A stretch of DNA of 64,000 nucleotides from Macropodus opercularis (GCA_030770545.1 CM061100.1:8646501-8710500), one strand, 5' to 3'. Positions 12,060-25,035 are shown, counted from the stretch's first letter. Notes: generated from the letters alone by a model not told the origin. Numbers and translations: made by a program.

Positions 12060-13660
12060 CCGGCAGGAGTTTATTGGAAAGTAAATGTAAGCTCCCACGC
12101 ACGGAACACCTCATTAACCCAGTGGATATTTACAGCGCTGCAGCACAGAGGCGCAAACAGGAAATGGGGCGCTTGCTCATCTTAATAGCGTCTGAGCTGA
12201 TAAGACTAACTCTGTTCTTATTCATACCTACGCTTTTAATGAAGCTCACTCGGGCTAATGGCCCACACAGATCCCCCGCGGGGCAGGCGTCTCTTTTAGA
12301 CTTGAAACCTCAACCAAGAGAAGAGCCACAGCGGTGCTTGAGACGCCTCGCTGTGATTGGCTGAAAGTGAGAGACGGTTAATTGGACAGATGAGGCGTTG
12401 ATCAATCCTGAATGCATTTAGCATTCTTCATTATCACTCGGACAAGGTGCGTTCCTTCAAATTCCAGTCACGTCTTCCACACGCTGGACAAATAGTCATT
12501 TAGGATGCTACATTTCACAACGCATGCATTATGTTTTGATGGGCTGCATTAAACAAAGCACTTTGGCTGACATCTCACTTTTGCAGACCTTCAGCTGAGC
12601 GCAGCACTGATCATTAAATTGTCTGCCACTCCAGTTAACTGCACGTTGTGTGACTCAGATTGTGAAGTAGGAGGCACAACAAGGCAGAGAATACTCCCTG
12701 CCATTAAACTCCCCGCCTTATAGCCTTTCCCCTGACATTTCAGCTCTTTCCTTCAGGCTGAACCTATCACCTTTTTTGAAAGACGAATGGCAGCCCCTCT
12801 CAGAAATTCCCCACCTTTCTCTCCACCTTTCAAACGTTCGTGCAAAGTCTCTCCAAGTTCCCTGTCTCCTCACCTCGGGTTCTTTTCGAGCAACTGTAGA
12901 TAACATTATGGAATATAAAGCACCTGGGACTGGCTCCTCACTCTGCCAAGATCAATTTCAACTCAGAGGCTGTGGAAAAAGTAGCAGGGAATTATCTGAA
13001 ATGAAACTCTGAAAATTTCACCTGGTCCAAAAACCATCTGCAAATGGAGGAGCTCCTCCTGAAATGGTTTAGAGAATAGGATATTTAAGGAGCTATTGGT
13101 AGAGGTATGCATTTGTTTCCGGTTCCGGTACCGACCGTCTGCAGGACAGTAAATGTTACGATTTAAAACAATGCTAGAGGGAGAATTAATAGTCTGGTCA
13201 GACATTGGCCTGTTCAGACAGCAATTAAAATGATTGATAAATGCGATTGACTCTGGCCGTGCTGTTTAGTGTTAGCGCCCGTCTCTCACCTTGGCCTTTC
13301 GCTGAACGTTATTGTGAGAGGCAGAGAAATATATTCATATTGTTTTCAACTTGTTGAATGCATTTAGAGGGTTTCAGCCCCTGTGAGATGTCTACAGATA
13401 GTTCTCTCTCTTCTCGCCAGCGCTGCTCCATGTACTGTTTGCGGCCCGTGATTGGATCTCGTGCCGTTGCGTTGTGCATTCATCGGGCTCAACAGGCCAT
13501 TGTTTTATGCTTTCAGTGTGGTTTCATAAGGATGAGAAAGGGGATGAGCTCCAAGTTCGACTGGGCCCACTGTGACCAAATCCAAATTTTCACGTGGAGG
13601 CAAATATTTGAAAGCCCCATTTGAGAAATAGCTGCCAAAACAAATCCAGAGGAGATGGAG
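12060..13660. promoter_or_regulatory. Candidate conserved non-coding cluster
   Basis: About 1.6 kb of repeat-free sequence in sub-blocks (roughly 12060-12460, 12540-13080, 13310-13650). Homeodomain-type cores recur, for example TTAATTGG near 12378, with GATAAG near 12198 and GATTGGCTG (CCAAT-box-like) near 12355. Open frames 12074-12364 and 13358-13624 cross it without matching any family. The density of such cores without repeats resembles long-range vertebrate enhancers. This is inference from texture. Confidence 0.4.
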
Positions 13661-14479
13661 GCAAATGGAAAAATGGAGACATGTGACCTTTAGAACACTA
13701 TGCTGCACAAAACTAAGTGAAAACGTTATGTTTATGTCATACTTTACAAAGCATACATTTGAAAGGAGAACAAGAAGAGTGAGACAATCACTTGACTAAG
13801 GACGATGATGAAATTGCTCCATATCAACGTGGGCCCAACCACACGCCAGGTCAGATCCTTTGTTACAGCTGAATTCGTTCCCTGGGTGAAGCAAATAGTG
13901 GAGCCTTGTGCTGCAGCTTCGGGCTCCTTTGGTATTCAGGAGGCTGACGAGCCAAAGCATCGACATCTTGGAGGCACCACCGATCACAAGTGTGACAGCG
14001 CTGGAGGAAGGTGACACTGGAGCAGAAGGTATGAAGCGTCGTGACGCGATCAGTGCACGAGATCACAGTGACCCACGACGCGAAAAAGGGAACCAAGTCT
14101 GGAAACTGCCCACCAGCTAAACACTAGATGGCAGTTTGACACAGACACGTCTCGCTTTCTACAAGCCTCCGTGACAAAGAGGAAAGGTGTTCAACTGCTG
14201 TCCCTCGGATTGTTCGTTCGCTGTTTACATCCCTCTAGACTCTTATCGGGTTTAAATCATCCCAAGCCTCATTTGCTTTCCAGATCTCCATCTGGAATAT
14301 TAAGTTCTACTTGTGTATATGTGGGTGGGGCGTGCTGGAAATAGTAAGGTTTCTGATTTCATTTCATCAACGGGAAACGCGGAACATTTTAATTGAAAAA
14401 GAAAAGAATAAAAGCTGTGAATTCTATACTGTCGGTTAAAAAGAAAAAGGGTCCTGCCTCGTTCTGAACGGCGAGAGGA
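13661..14479. other. Intergenic, no clear feature
   Basis: Contains overlapping short open frames on both strands at 13796-14120, none recognised. No splice sites tie them to anything. Confidence 0.55.
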
Positions 14480-15020
14480 GGAGGCGGATACAGAAACATG
14501 ACATCATCCTGTGTCATCTTGACGAACAACATACTGCTGACGTCACACTACTGCGACAGTTCAGCCCTCCAATCCCTGGTAGATGCTCTTGTTCCCCTTT
14601 CTTCTTCGTTAGTTTTCTTACTTCCTGGTTTCTGTGATTATGTTTTGCACCTGTTTGTTATTTCCTGTCTGTTGGTATTTAAGTTGCTCTCTGTGTCTTT
14701 GTTGGCTCGTCAATGAATGTTCTTGTTGTATATAACGCGATCAACCCCTCAATCTTGTGACTTGTGTGCGCTTGCTGTTCTCGTTTCTTGGATGTTGCCC
14801 TTTATTCAGGTTTGTCTTTGTTTGATAGATGTTTGGGGGATAATGTTTAGATTCACGTGTAGATTTGTTTAGTTCATTGTTTGGTTTGCTTGTCGTTTGT
14901 AGTCACCTGTGTTAGTATTAAGTTTGTGTTTGCAGCTCAGCTTGTGTTCGTCTCCCCCTTTTCCTTAACCATTAAATAGTTAATCATACTGTTAATCATA
15001 CATACGTTGGGTTCTAGGTT
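14480..15020 (+). mobile_element. Possible solo LTR or LTR-like fragment
   Basis: A pyrimidine/TG-biased stretch reads 'TTTCCTGTCTGTTGGTATTT' running into a TATTTAAG box at 14676-14683, with an ATTAAA-type poly(A) signal near 14970. This order of promoter-like box then poly(A) signal over about 300 bases resembles teleost LTR retrotransposon ends. No gag or pol coding sequence lies beside it, and I could not define TG/CA ends or a target-site duplication. Confidence 0.3.
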
Positions 15021-15072
15021 GCAGTGGGGTTGTTGACTCCGAGTAGAGGCGCCTCTTTGGTTTGATTTATTC

Positions 15073-15108
15073 TGTTAGAACTTTGAAACTTGTTAGAACT
15101 TTGGAACT
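15073..15108. repeat. 18-bp tandem duplication
   Basis: TGTTAGAACTTTGAAACT is followed directly by a copy differing at one base (TTTGGAACT in place of TTTGAAACT). Confidence 0.85.
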
Positions 15109-15789
15109 CATTCATTTTATTAGATTTGGCGTCACCCTGTGGTCACTACCGGTACTGCCAGAAGGTTCTACCTACCCCTTGGATTTGCATTTAATAAGAA
15201 CTACAGGCCTTCAGTCAAGCAGAGGGTCGTGCTTTGCATGGCCGTGATTGCGAACACGATTTGTTCGCCTGATGACTCACGACAGTCAAGTCTGGAATAC
15301 TGAGCCACTAGAGGCAGGATTGACCTTTGACCTTGCCTGAGTGCACCATGTTCTCCTAGCGTGGATTATACTGAAATCCTCTCCATATTCCTCTTCACGC
15401 TGTGTGTCCCTGAAGTAACTTCGTGCCCAGTGTGGTCTGGGACTGACTGACTGTAAATACTGTGGTTGTTAATAATGAATGAGTGTTGCACTGTTGGCTT
15501 CTAATGAAAACCTTTTGTTTACACACATTATTGACTTTTTATTTAGAGCTGCTGAATTAATCGTGTTCTTGGATGAGGCAGTGAGATTATTATGGATAAC
15601 AAGATGGATACAGAAGACTTTTGAATGACCAAACCAAATACCTGAGGCGAACTGCTGGAGCTTGATGGAACCTCCCACCTCCTGCGTTGGGGTGTTGACT
15701 CTAACGCAAAGTGGCAGCTTTGTTATATTTTACTGAGAAACTTATTGCGGAGTGGAACCTGGAGGCTGGGTTTTCAGTGTCCACCTGCT
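15109..15789. other. Intergenic, no clear feature
   Basis: Unique sequence without recognisable coding, RNA or repeat signals. Confidence 0.55.
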
Positions 15790-16470
15790 TGTCTGTTCTG
15801 GGGAGATGGCAGCTCAGCCTTGGCGAAAAAGAATTTTATAAAGTGTTTTCACTGTGTTGCTCTTAAACACATGCAATGCTAAGCAGAACAAACCTGTGAT
15901 TTGTTTTCAACTTGTTGACATAATGAGAACTGGCTGGAGCGAGCGTCGAAGGCAATACATATTCAGTAGTCCCTGCTCTACCCTGAACGCGCTGGTACAA
16001 TTACCTGGCAGACCCTTCAGAATAATGGTAACAAGCTGCAGTGCAAGGTCTTTGGGCTGAGCTGCAACCTGAAAATTAAAATACTTAGGGAGCGGCATAA
16101 CTTTTAATATAGCCTCATTGTTAACTCTGAGAGGCTTGATAATGAAAACTGTAATGGCACATCAGGACAGACGCCCTGCAGGGACAGCAGCGCCTGAAGC
16201 ACATAACAAAGAATTGATTTGCCTTTTTCTATCAGCACTCATGTGAATATAATTCATTAGAAGGGAAATTACTTACAATTCAATATATTATGAGTTTAGG
16301 CCTCCACAGAAATGACAGCGTTGCCCCTTCCACTCAACAGGTTTTCATTTGGGTCCTTTCAAAGTAAGCGCTGAGAGTAAATGTTTGCAGGCTCCTTAAA
16401 ATACATCCTTTGCAACAACACATCATTAATATGCAGCTCATGATGCGGGAGATAATGCAGATTTCAACCT
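15790..16470. promoter_or_regulatory. Candidate conserved non-coding element
   Basis: Repeat-free block rich in ATTAAAATA, TAATAT, ATTCATTAG and CATTAATATG cores, with CAATATATTATGAG near 16280. Short open frames on both strands are incidental. The texture matches vertebrate developmental CNEs; conservation is untested. Confidence 0.4.
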
Positions 16471-17759
16471 TTCTATGCAATATTGTAGACTTATTGTTCA
16501 ACTCTTCATTCTTGTCTGTGAAAGGAGTCTTTTGGGATACGCAGCCTTCACTTTCCTCCCAGCCACCATCGTGTGCATCTTTGTGTCCAGTTCCTTTGTT
16601 CAGTGTTTTCTTAACTGATTCTTCTCAGTCCTCCCTTGTCCTTGATTTTTGTTTCTCTTAGCCATCCTGCAAATATTTAGATGTACTTTTTCATAAAAAA
16701 TGATGCTGTTCTCTGTTCCATTAATTCTTAACCTCCCTTATATTTTATCTGAAGTCCTGAAAATTATTTAAAGGCTGAGACTTGGGCTTCTCCCGCCTGC
16801 CTCCACCTGCCTGCGTTGTTCCCCTCAGGGCTCTCAGCGATCATAGCCTACTGACAATGTTCATTTTATGCTCTTATGTTGCTTATCTGCAACTATTGTG
16901 TATCACATCTCTGTGATTGTTTTTTTTTATTTTCATCTTTGGCTTCTTATCTTGTCCTGGTTTCGCTCTCAGCGGTTTCCTGCTCAAGACAATCAAGATT
17001 CTCATTTTCCCTTTTTTTATATAGAGGTTAGCAGCAGAAAGCGATAAAAGAAAACCAATATATAAAAGATGAAAAAAAACAAACCTATTGCTGGATATGT
17101 GAGGTGAGGATTAATGTGGTGAATAAAGAGTGATGCTTGTACAGTATGTGTACATGGAGACCTCCTGGTGGCAGTATTGATGCTTGGAAATGTGCGAGCA
17201 GCTGCACTTTGGCGAACACACGTCCCCTCTGATAAATGTTAAGGACAACAGTGCAGCCCAAGCCTGACTGAGGGCTTTGAGGAAAATGTGATTTGGGGCT
17301 TGGAAACCTTTTTATTTCATGGTGGTGACTTCACAAAACCAATTTGTCATTGTAATGCACAATAAAATATATAGCAAGCATAAAATCTACTGTACACTAA
17401 GTAAAGCATTATATTACTGATCAAATCTCAATTCAGAGTCTGACTCCATGAATATTAGACCTACTGTAGGCTCATATGTCATTACATATTCAAAATTGAC
17501 TTATATTTCTATCACATGTGCTGCTGCCTTTCAGCCAAAGCCTCTGGACACGCAACACACAACCCTGCACTGAATAATATCTACTGTTCACGCTGTTAGG
17601 TGGACTGGTGGGAGTTTTCCTGGTGGGCCAGTCACCTTGAGGGTCTGTAGCAAATCTCACAACGCTGATACGAGTACGTTAAATGAATGAATCTGAAAAA
17701 TTGTAAACATGATTTGATGACCAGGCTCAGGGGTGTTTCCTCCAATCAGAAGCTGGAAG
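16471..17759. other. Intergenic, no gene recognised
   Basis: C/T-rich then AT-rich unique sequence. The 83-codon frame at 16410-16661 is pyrimidine-driven and unconvincing. No repeat family recognised. Confidence 0.55.
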
Positions 17760-18050
17760 TGCAGGGATGGGTGGATTGTGGTTATCCAGACCTGATCCTT
17801 CAGCTCTGCCCACCTAACGCCGGCTGCTCTCGGCCTGCTTCATAGTGGCGTGTCAGACTTTGCTCCATGAAATAACAAACTGCCACCTTTATGGCTCTCC
17901 ATAATCTCCAGAAATTGGTTAAGGATAAGCCCGAACAGCAGCAGGCAGAGGCACAGCCCTTCTTGGCAGCCGTCCAGCGTCAGGCAGGGAAGCAGCAGAA
18001 GAGCGAGGCTGTATCCTCAACACAGATGCTGGTGTTTGGCAGGTAAGATA
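17760..18050. promoter_or_regulatory. Candidate conserved non-coding element
   Basis: Block with 'CTTTATGGCTCTCCATAATC' and adjoining balanced, repeat-free sequence ending in a CAGCAG-rich part. Texture only. Confidence 0.28.
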
Positions 18051-18289
18051 AACCAAACCAACCACGTGTAGGTGTCGTGATAATTTTTGGTCTGATTATG
18101 ATGTTTGTGCCAAATGTCATGATGATATTAAGATAAGAGTAAAATGTGTACAGCTAATGAAAACCTGAACCAGATACATTTCCTATGAAATGTTTATAAA
18201 GAGAGATCCAGACACACTGAGGACATCACATCTGTTGATGAAAGACAGACCTTACATTAAAAATTATTAGAAGAAGAAAGGGTTGAGGG

Positions 18290-18480
18290 CAACATAAAAA
18301 AGCTGCCATTACTGCCTCGCTTAATGGCCTGAAGTCATTTACTCACCACAGAGTAAAACACAATTAATAAACCATCTTGTAAACGTAATATGAATGCAAA
18401 TGCCTGGGCTGGTCCTGACTTAGGAATTAGCAGTAATTCTATGATTCCTAATTTTGTCTACAAGTTGTTTTTTTGTTTGT
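18290..18480. promoter_or_regulatory. Candidate CNE with octamer site
   Basis: Contains CAATTAATAA near 18361 and a perfect POU-type octamer ATGCAAAT at 18394-18401, followed by GGAATTAGCAGTAATTC. This density of homeodomain/POU sites is enhancer-like, but function is inferred. Confidence 0.35.
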
Positions 18481-18780
18481 TTTTTCTCAGGTATTAAACA
18501 AATGACTTGTGTTTTTCTTTTTTTAATATTTTGTACGTTTTTGCATGCTACATATTAAAAAGGTGCCTGAGGGCGAAGGCTTAAACACCAGCATGGAACA
18601 GGAAATCAGACTTCAAAGCATGCTCACCCAGATTTCCAAACTCACGCCTGGATCCATGCAGACGACTCAGGCCTTTGAATAAGTTTGCAGGAAAGCAAAC
18701 CCCTACGAACAACACGCAGGCTCACCAACGGCACAGTGGCCCAAGTAAGAGCTAATGCTGATCCATCCATCCAGCCATCG
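18481..18780. other. Intergenic, no clear feature
   Basis: T-rich runs (18470-18520), then unique sequence. No coding or repeat signal. Confidence 0.5.
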
Positions 18781-19290
18781 CCAACTGTATCCTTAATAAC
18801 CGCTCAAAATGACTCCTGTTGAGATGTTTATGTGACTTTCATATTAGTTTTAACGAGCTATGAATAGACTGTGTTGTGGTATCTATTTCAGCAGAGAGCC
18901 TCTCGGGCTGGATGGCGTGAAGTACCTTCATTGTGAAAGCGACGTCTGCAGAGGATTGTTTGGAGGAGACACTCAAACACGGGGCCATGCAAAGCACAAG
19001 CCTCCACGCAAAGCAGTTAACAGGGAGAGCAAATGACAAAATAAGCGCACGGCGCACTCCACCAGGGGGTTTGGTTTCCTGCTAGCGAGAATGTTATGGA
19101 GCCAGTGTTTTGCAGCTATGATTAAACACGTTTAATGGCTCTGCAGATTGACGCTGTTCCACCTGTTGCACGCAGAGAGTCCTGCAGAGTTAATGACGTG
19201 AAACGTTATGATTGCAAACGCAACGTGCTCAGACGACTGCAGCAGAGAATTAACTAAGACGGCATCTTGGACTTAGATGGAGCCATAGCT
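18781..19290. promoter_or_regulatory. Candidate conserved non-coding element
   Basis: Repeat-free block with GATTAAACACG near 19120, GTTAATGACGTGAAACG near 19190 and GAATTAACTAAG near 19245. A TGACGT (CRE-like) core lies among homeodomain cores. Texture only. Confidence 0.3.
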
Positions 19291-20179
19291 AAAACTATTC
19301 TGGTAAGTTGGTAAGATATGCACGAACTTCGCAAGCCGGAGCTTTGGATCATTACTCGCTTTTTATGGTAATATGTCTCTCTATAGCTGGAAAGTTCCCC
19401 TTGTTGTTGAGCAGCTAGTCAGTGACTAGTCAGTCACACAGGTAGTAAACAGTTCAAGGACACTTTTAGTCCCTGCAGAGTCGAAGCAACCTGCGGAGCG
19501 GAGTCTTAATTCGGTGTGAAACACCCTTGAGGCTTTCATAGTGCAGTCGATTTTTTGCATCTCTCTTTCTGTCACCATGGCGATGGGGTCGGTTAGAGAA
19601 CTGGGCCTTGTTCAGATGTCATGCTCTGAATATATCATCATCATCATCCTCGCGCTCCCTGTGGAAATGTTTTCTTTCTGTGCATCTAGAGATGATGAGG
19701 TTCTTTGCTCTTCATCTCTGGATACTCACTCATGCATGCAGGCACATACTTACATAGGGTTTTATGGTGTTTCAGGATGTTTTTCAAACAAACACCAGTC
19801 CGCAGCGGCCAAAGCTCAGGCTGCTAGAAACACACTTATGTCACAGAGGATAATGCTTTTGCATTTAATTCATGCACTTAGGTTTTGAGTGGCGCATAAA
19901 TAACATATTAAAACAGGATCTATCTCCTCGAGAGAGGTGTTTCTCGATGACAGCTAAATTACAAACTGCTGAGGCTGAATTAAAGTCCTAGTGATGGAAA
20001 ACAAAGAAACAAAACACCCACACTGAGCTCTTATTATATGCTCTTATTCTGGAAAGCTTTGCTGGTGTGTCAGAATAATTTCATGTTTGTTAGTGTGACT
20101 GTCCAAACTGACAGTATCATGCACCACTTATGCAGGTGCCGGCTTTGACATTGTTAAACTTTCTCTTACGAGCAAATCA
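19291..20179. other. Intergenic, no gene recognised
   Basis: The 115-codon plus-strand frame at 19541-19888 includes an ATC run and matches no family. No splice context. Confidence 0.5.
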
Positions 20180-20420
20180 AGAATAATAGTGTACAGGAAG
20201 CGACTAATTCCCCACTTTCTTTTCCTACATCTCTTTAAAAATTGTATTACCCACTTTCCAGCACAGCACACACAGGAGCTCCCACTGAAACAGTAGAACA
20301 GGCATTAAGCGCGGAGAAGCCTTGGCAGGAAATTGCAGCCCTGAAAAATAAGGAAACTTTAGTCTGTGGAGGCTTAAAACATGTGCCAAGAATTATAATT
20401 AAGATTTAGGTTGTGCTGCT
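20180..20420. promoter_or_regulatory. Candidate conserved non-coding element
   Basis: Balanced repeat-free block with GACTAATTCCCC near 20200 and GAATTATAATTAAG near 20390. Texture only. Confidence 0.28.
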
Positions 20421-23400
20421 GTCAGTGTATTTCTGTAGTGTTACTGTACCTATAGCTGACCTGGTCTGAAATCTCTTCCAGCAAATACTGAACAGGTCAA
20501 TGGATTCAAAGCTTCTGTCATGGTCTGGGGCCACTCTACACAGATTCCATATCACACTGCCACTGTCTCATATCCATTTACGTTTGAGAGATCGGTAGCA
20601 AGCCGACCAGCCTTTTGTGTTACCTTCTTTATTCCTGGCTGCCTCTCTGCTTGGTGCTGACTGCCCACCTTCATCAGCTCTACAGGAAACAATAGGCTAT
20701 AAGCAATGACAACAGCGAGCCAATCCTCACTGCTGCTGTAGTAGGGGAGCATAATCACAGAGTGTGAACTCTATTTCGCCAAAGCCGCTTCCTCTACGAC
20801 TTTTCCATCCTCTATGGGTGTTTTTCGCCCTCACACATACTCAGGCATGGGAATTGCCTCTTTTCTCTCCATCAACGTCTGTGTTGTTTGCTCCGTGCAG
20901 GTCACTAAAAAGTATGGAAAGGCGGCGAAATGCAATAAAGCTGAACGTCTGACTGGTGAGGAGGACTGAGACGCCGTGATGAGGAGGTGGTGGGCGAAGA
21001 ACAAGCACACGTGACGGGAAGCGCGCGTCACAACATTAAAGGTAACGTTTTCACCCGTGCGCTAAAAGCTCGCAGGTTTCATTCACTGTCCGCTTGGATT
21101 TGTACACTGTACGAGTCAGGCAGCATCCACCACCTTGGGCAGTGTTAAAATATTTAGAGTGTCTAACTCTACAGTAACAAAAAAAAAAAAAGTTTCAAAG
21201 ACCATATTATCACACTGCTTCAATGTTTTAAATGTTAAACAGGGCCTTTAATAAACAGAATTATCAAATAATAAATCTACAAAAGCACATAAGAGTCTCA
21301 AAACAGACAAATTAACACAGAACAACTCTGGGATAATTTAATTATTTATTTTGAGCAGTAAAAGCAATACGCCAAAATAAAGTGTTTGGACGCTTACCGT
21401 GGGGTTTCTGTCATCATAGTAATATTACATTTTTACAGAGCCATTCGTTTTTTTTATTCATATTTAGAATTAAAAGCTAAAAACTAGTTTAAGTTACTTT
21501 AGTTTTACAAAGTGGCCCCAAAACTACGATTTGGTCTATTTTAAAATAAAAGCCTCAGTTACTAAAATACTCAAATATCAGTTTCACATTGTTCGATGAC
21601 ATTTCTCATGTTTTTTTATGGCTGGACTGCCACGTTTTCCACTCCAGTGCCTTCTTGCTACTGCAAAATTTGTGGCCTACATTCAAAACCTTAAAATAAA
21701 CCTGCTTCGTATACAGTATAGACAAAGCGAAGCACTCTGCAGGGTGTTGATGCCCAAAGGCTTCAGCAGATCAGTTAGTAGGATAATGTAAATCCAGATT
21801 ATACTTCATTCAATTCAAACGTGCAAAAAATACTAGTAGGCTTCCTGAACTACAGAGTAAAATGACGTCAAACCCCAACACTGTGTCTAAAGACGCTCAC
21901 ACGGCTTCTGGAATGACAATAACAGGACCTTTTTGTAGGTTAAATAAAAAAATCCTTCGAAGAAGCTATATTTAGCGTCTGCTAATGCGTTTGTCAGACT
22001 GTGGCCAACTGACGTCATCATGCCTGGAATCCACCTCCTGCTCTGAATGTGTAATTTAAAATGCAAAGTTTGTGGTGTTTGCACACAGGAGCAAATCAGA
22101 TTAGTGTTTTGAGCGATGACGGGTGAGAGAAGCTTAATCCTGCACTGACATCGTTTCACAAGGAGCAGATGCTGGGTGACTGTGCGCTTTCCTCCTCGCT
22201 TGAAAAAAAAAAAAACAAGAGTAGAAGCAGTAACGAGCAGGGGGAGCGGACTCCAGGCAGACGGGATCGCTCCTCATCGCAGATGGCTGTCTGATTCTGC
22301 TGCGCTGATGGAAGGCAGGCTGTCGTTTTGTCTTTGATGGTTGTCATCATTAGGTGAATTGACAAGGTGCGAGCGTTCTTTCAGTTTCCCCGCTCGCTCC
22401 TAAAGCCAAAGGTTATTCAGCCACTTTTGCCACAGTGACTTTTCATGAATGGTTGTAGAGGACGACTCTGATCTGACGCGCTGCCTCCCAAACAAGTTGC
22501 TCATTCATTTTAAATATGGCCTCCAAATTATTAGAAACCTCTCCTTATATACAGTAATTGATGTGTACTGGACAAAAGCTTCTCTCCTCATCCCGAAACT
22601 GTAGAAATTGACGTCAATTCCCAGTAATATTCTTCAGCTACTGAACAGCAGCCTCTTCATTCGCTCGTCTCCTCTGTTCCAAAGCGAAAGTCTCCAATGT
22701 CATCAGCTGAGACCAACACCATCAAGGACTCTCTGATCGTTTCACTTTCCCCACAGCTCCACGAGTCTGCAGTTTGTTTGTTTGTCACGGGGAATCTCAC
22801 ATATTGCAGGACATTGTCTGTATATGAATATGTGATGTGTGCTGGGTGACGTTTGTTTGCTGCGGGTTTACTGAGTCTCTGTGGAAACCCACGCACACAC
22901 TTTTAAGGAGATTACAGAGTAATAGTTTGTCAGTTCATGTACAGCAGGAGATGTATTTCAAAGGGCGAAAAACGATGCATTCACAGTCGCTCAGACAAAA
23001 ACAAACCAGTTCGTGCTGTACTGTAATCTGTGCTCTGAGAGACACTGAGTCATTCCGCCTTACACAGTGTGTTTTGTTTGTCCCTCACGTGGAGGTTCTC
23101 TTGTGATTATTGTTCATATCCCGATGAACAATATCCGACATATTTGTCTGTATTTCACGCCGTTTCTTCTTTTTTGGCTCACGCTCTTCTTAGCTTACGT
23201 GTGAACAAACGAGGGAGTAGTTTGCACATGGATGACAAAGTCAAACGTGACATTAATGCTGCGCGTTCGAGTAGATACTGTGCAGGCTGGTGACAAATTA
23301 AAAGAAAGAAACCCCCCTCAGTGAACAACAAGAGCATCTCGAGGTTGAGAGGGACCAGGAGCTTCACAGCATCTGATTATCATATACCAGGAAAAATGTC

Positions 23401-24800
23401 TAGATCTATGCTGAGAGTGCAACAGCTGGAGCTGCCTCCCACTCCTGACATCGTATTTGTTTATCCAGTGTTTACAACCCATTCTCAAGCTCTGGTGTCT
23501 GTTCGCTCTTCTTCTCTCCCTTTTTTTTGCCCGTTCATGTCGTCTTTGTTCTCTCCACCACAGTCAACTCAACGTCACTAGAGTCGTTGGGCATTTAGCG
23601 TAGCCCATCACCGTCCTTGTCTCCGGTCCCCTCTCGCACTCGCAACGCTCCGTATCCAGGTGGGGAAAGTCATATCAACACGCTCTGATCTGGTTGTGAT
23701 CGGCTGCTTGTCCGCCCGCTGTGCAGCATCTCACGCACAGACTCACGGGAATGATGAAGGATTCGGAGGAATAAAATGTGGAGTCATCCAACGACTTTCT
23801 ACTTTATGAACCTATCAAACATGAAGATGGAAGAGGACTTTGTGCAGTGGGGAGGAATTTCAGTCACCTTCATCCTCTTAGGTGCTTAGGGGGACTGAAC
23901 GTATTTTACAAACCCTCAGCAGTAATCTAGAGGTTTTGTGCAACCTCTCTACAGTGTTGTCATTTTATCAACTATTCTGGACCAAATTGTAATTTGTTCG
24001 CTTGATTTTACCTACTGGGACCAAATGCAGGTCCTGTTTCATGCCCAGGGGGATCTTTGGTAATAGGTGTCCCCTCCGTCACTTTACTTAAGTACAAATG
24101 TAACGTGCTCCTGGTTTATTTAGGTTTTTATGAATTATTGTTATAGAAGCCTATACGTGATTGGCGAGCAGCGATGTACACTCTCAAACATTAAAAGACT
24201 GCTTCACCAATAATAATAACTTTTCGTTGTGATTTTGCTTTGTGCCAGTCTAGTTTGTGTAGTTTATCTGCTGCCCTCTAAGCAACGACCTGCTGTATAA
24301 TGGCAGTCGCTCGATTTAGAATAGTAAAAGATAGATAATCAGAATACTTTGGTCTGTCTCAGTCATTTTCAGTCTTCTTTTCTCTGCTTTTGGATAATTG
24401 CGGCTGGTTCCATTTAGTTTAATTTGTGGCTCTTTGACCAGCTTCTGTCGTCATCCCTGCATTTACTGCAGAAGATTTGTCAATTATTTTCCAAAAATAC
24501 CTTCACTTAAACTAAGTCTTAATGCTGGTTGTGCTGCACATTCACATACAATCTTTTAGAAACCACTGATAACCACAATAGTGTAGAAATGTCGTGCGAC
24601 CGGGCTTTTAAAGGACTGACATCACCATCATCAGGTGGTGATGGTTACGTAAAGGAAGTAACAATAAGCATTAATATAACATTTTGTAATTCATGCACGA
24701 AGACATGATCATTGGTAGATATGATGCTCCGGACTCAACGTCCACACCACAGCACTAATAAGCATTCACCCCAGTCCTGCTCAGAATTTACCCAGGGTTC
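20421..24800. other. Intergenic, no gene recognised
   Basis: Unique sequence with homopolymer A runs (21179-21191, 22202-22213), T/C-rich parts and an 8-bp hairpin near 24620. Open frames of 60-90 codons on both strands (for example 22837-23106 and 23321-23581) match nothing and lack splice context. A weak CNE-like patch lies near 22350-22550. Confidence 0.5.
24620..24643. repeat. Perfect 8-bp inverted repeat (hairpin)
   Basis: CATCACCA at 24620-24627, an 8-base loop, then TGGTGATG at 24636-24643. No U-run follows, and eukaryotic context argues against a terminator. It may be chance. Confidence 0.7.
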
Positions 24801-25035
24801 ATTGCGTTGCTCTGTGCTGGTAAACAACTAACTGCAAGCAAAGAGACAAAGTTCAGTAGCCTGCTCAACTGTGAAATAGACTTTAAATTGCACCCAATTA
24901 CTGCATAATGAGCTCTGTGTGTTCCTTTACAAGACCCCTGCAATGATATTGAATTAATTAAAGTTTTAATTACCAAATCACCGCAGGGTATTCGTACAAT
25001 AAACTCAACTTTTATCAACATCTTCAAACCTAAAC
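24801..25035. promoter_or_regulatory. Candidate conserved non-coding element
   Basis: Contains CCCAATTACTGCATAATGAG near 24893 and a run of ATTGAATTAATTAAAGTTTT then TAATTACC near 24950-24975, a dense cluster of TAATTA-type cores. Repeat-free. Inference only. Confidence 0.38.

Noticed and set aside
13796..14120. Cluster of four overlapping open frames on both strands
   Set aside because: No frame stands out, nothing recognisable, and open frames on both strands point to composition rather than coding.
19541..19888. 115-codon plus-strand frame
   Set aside because: Includes an ATC run, has no known domain and no promoter or splice context.
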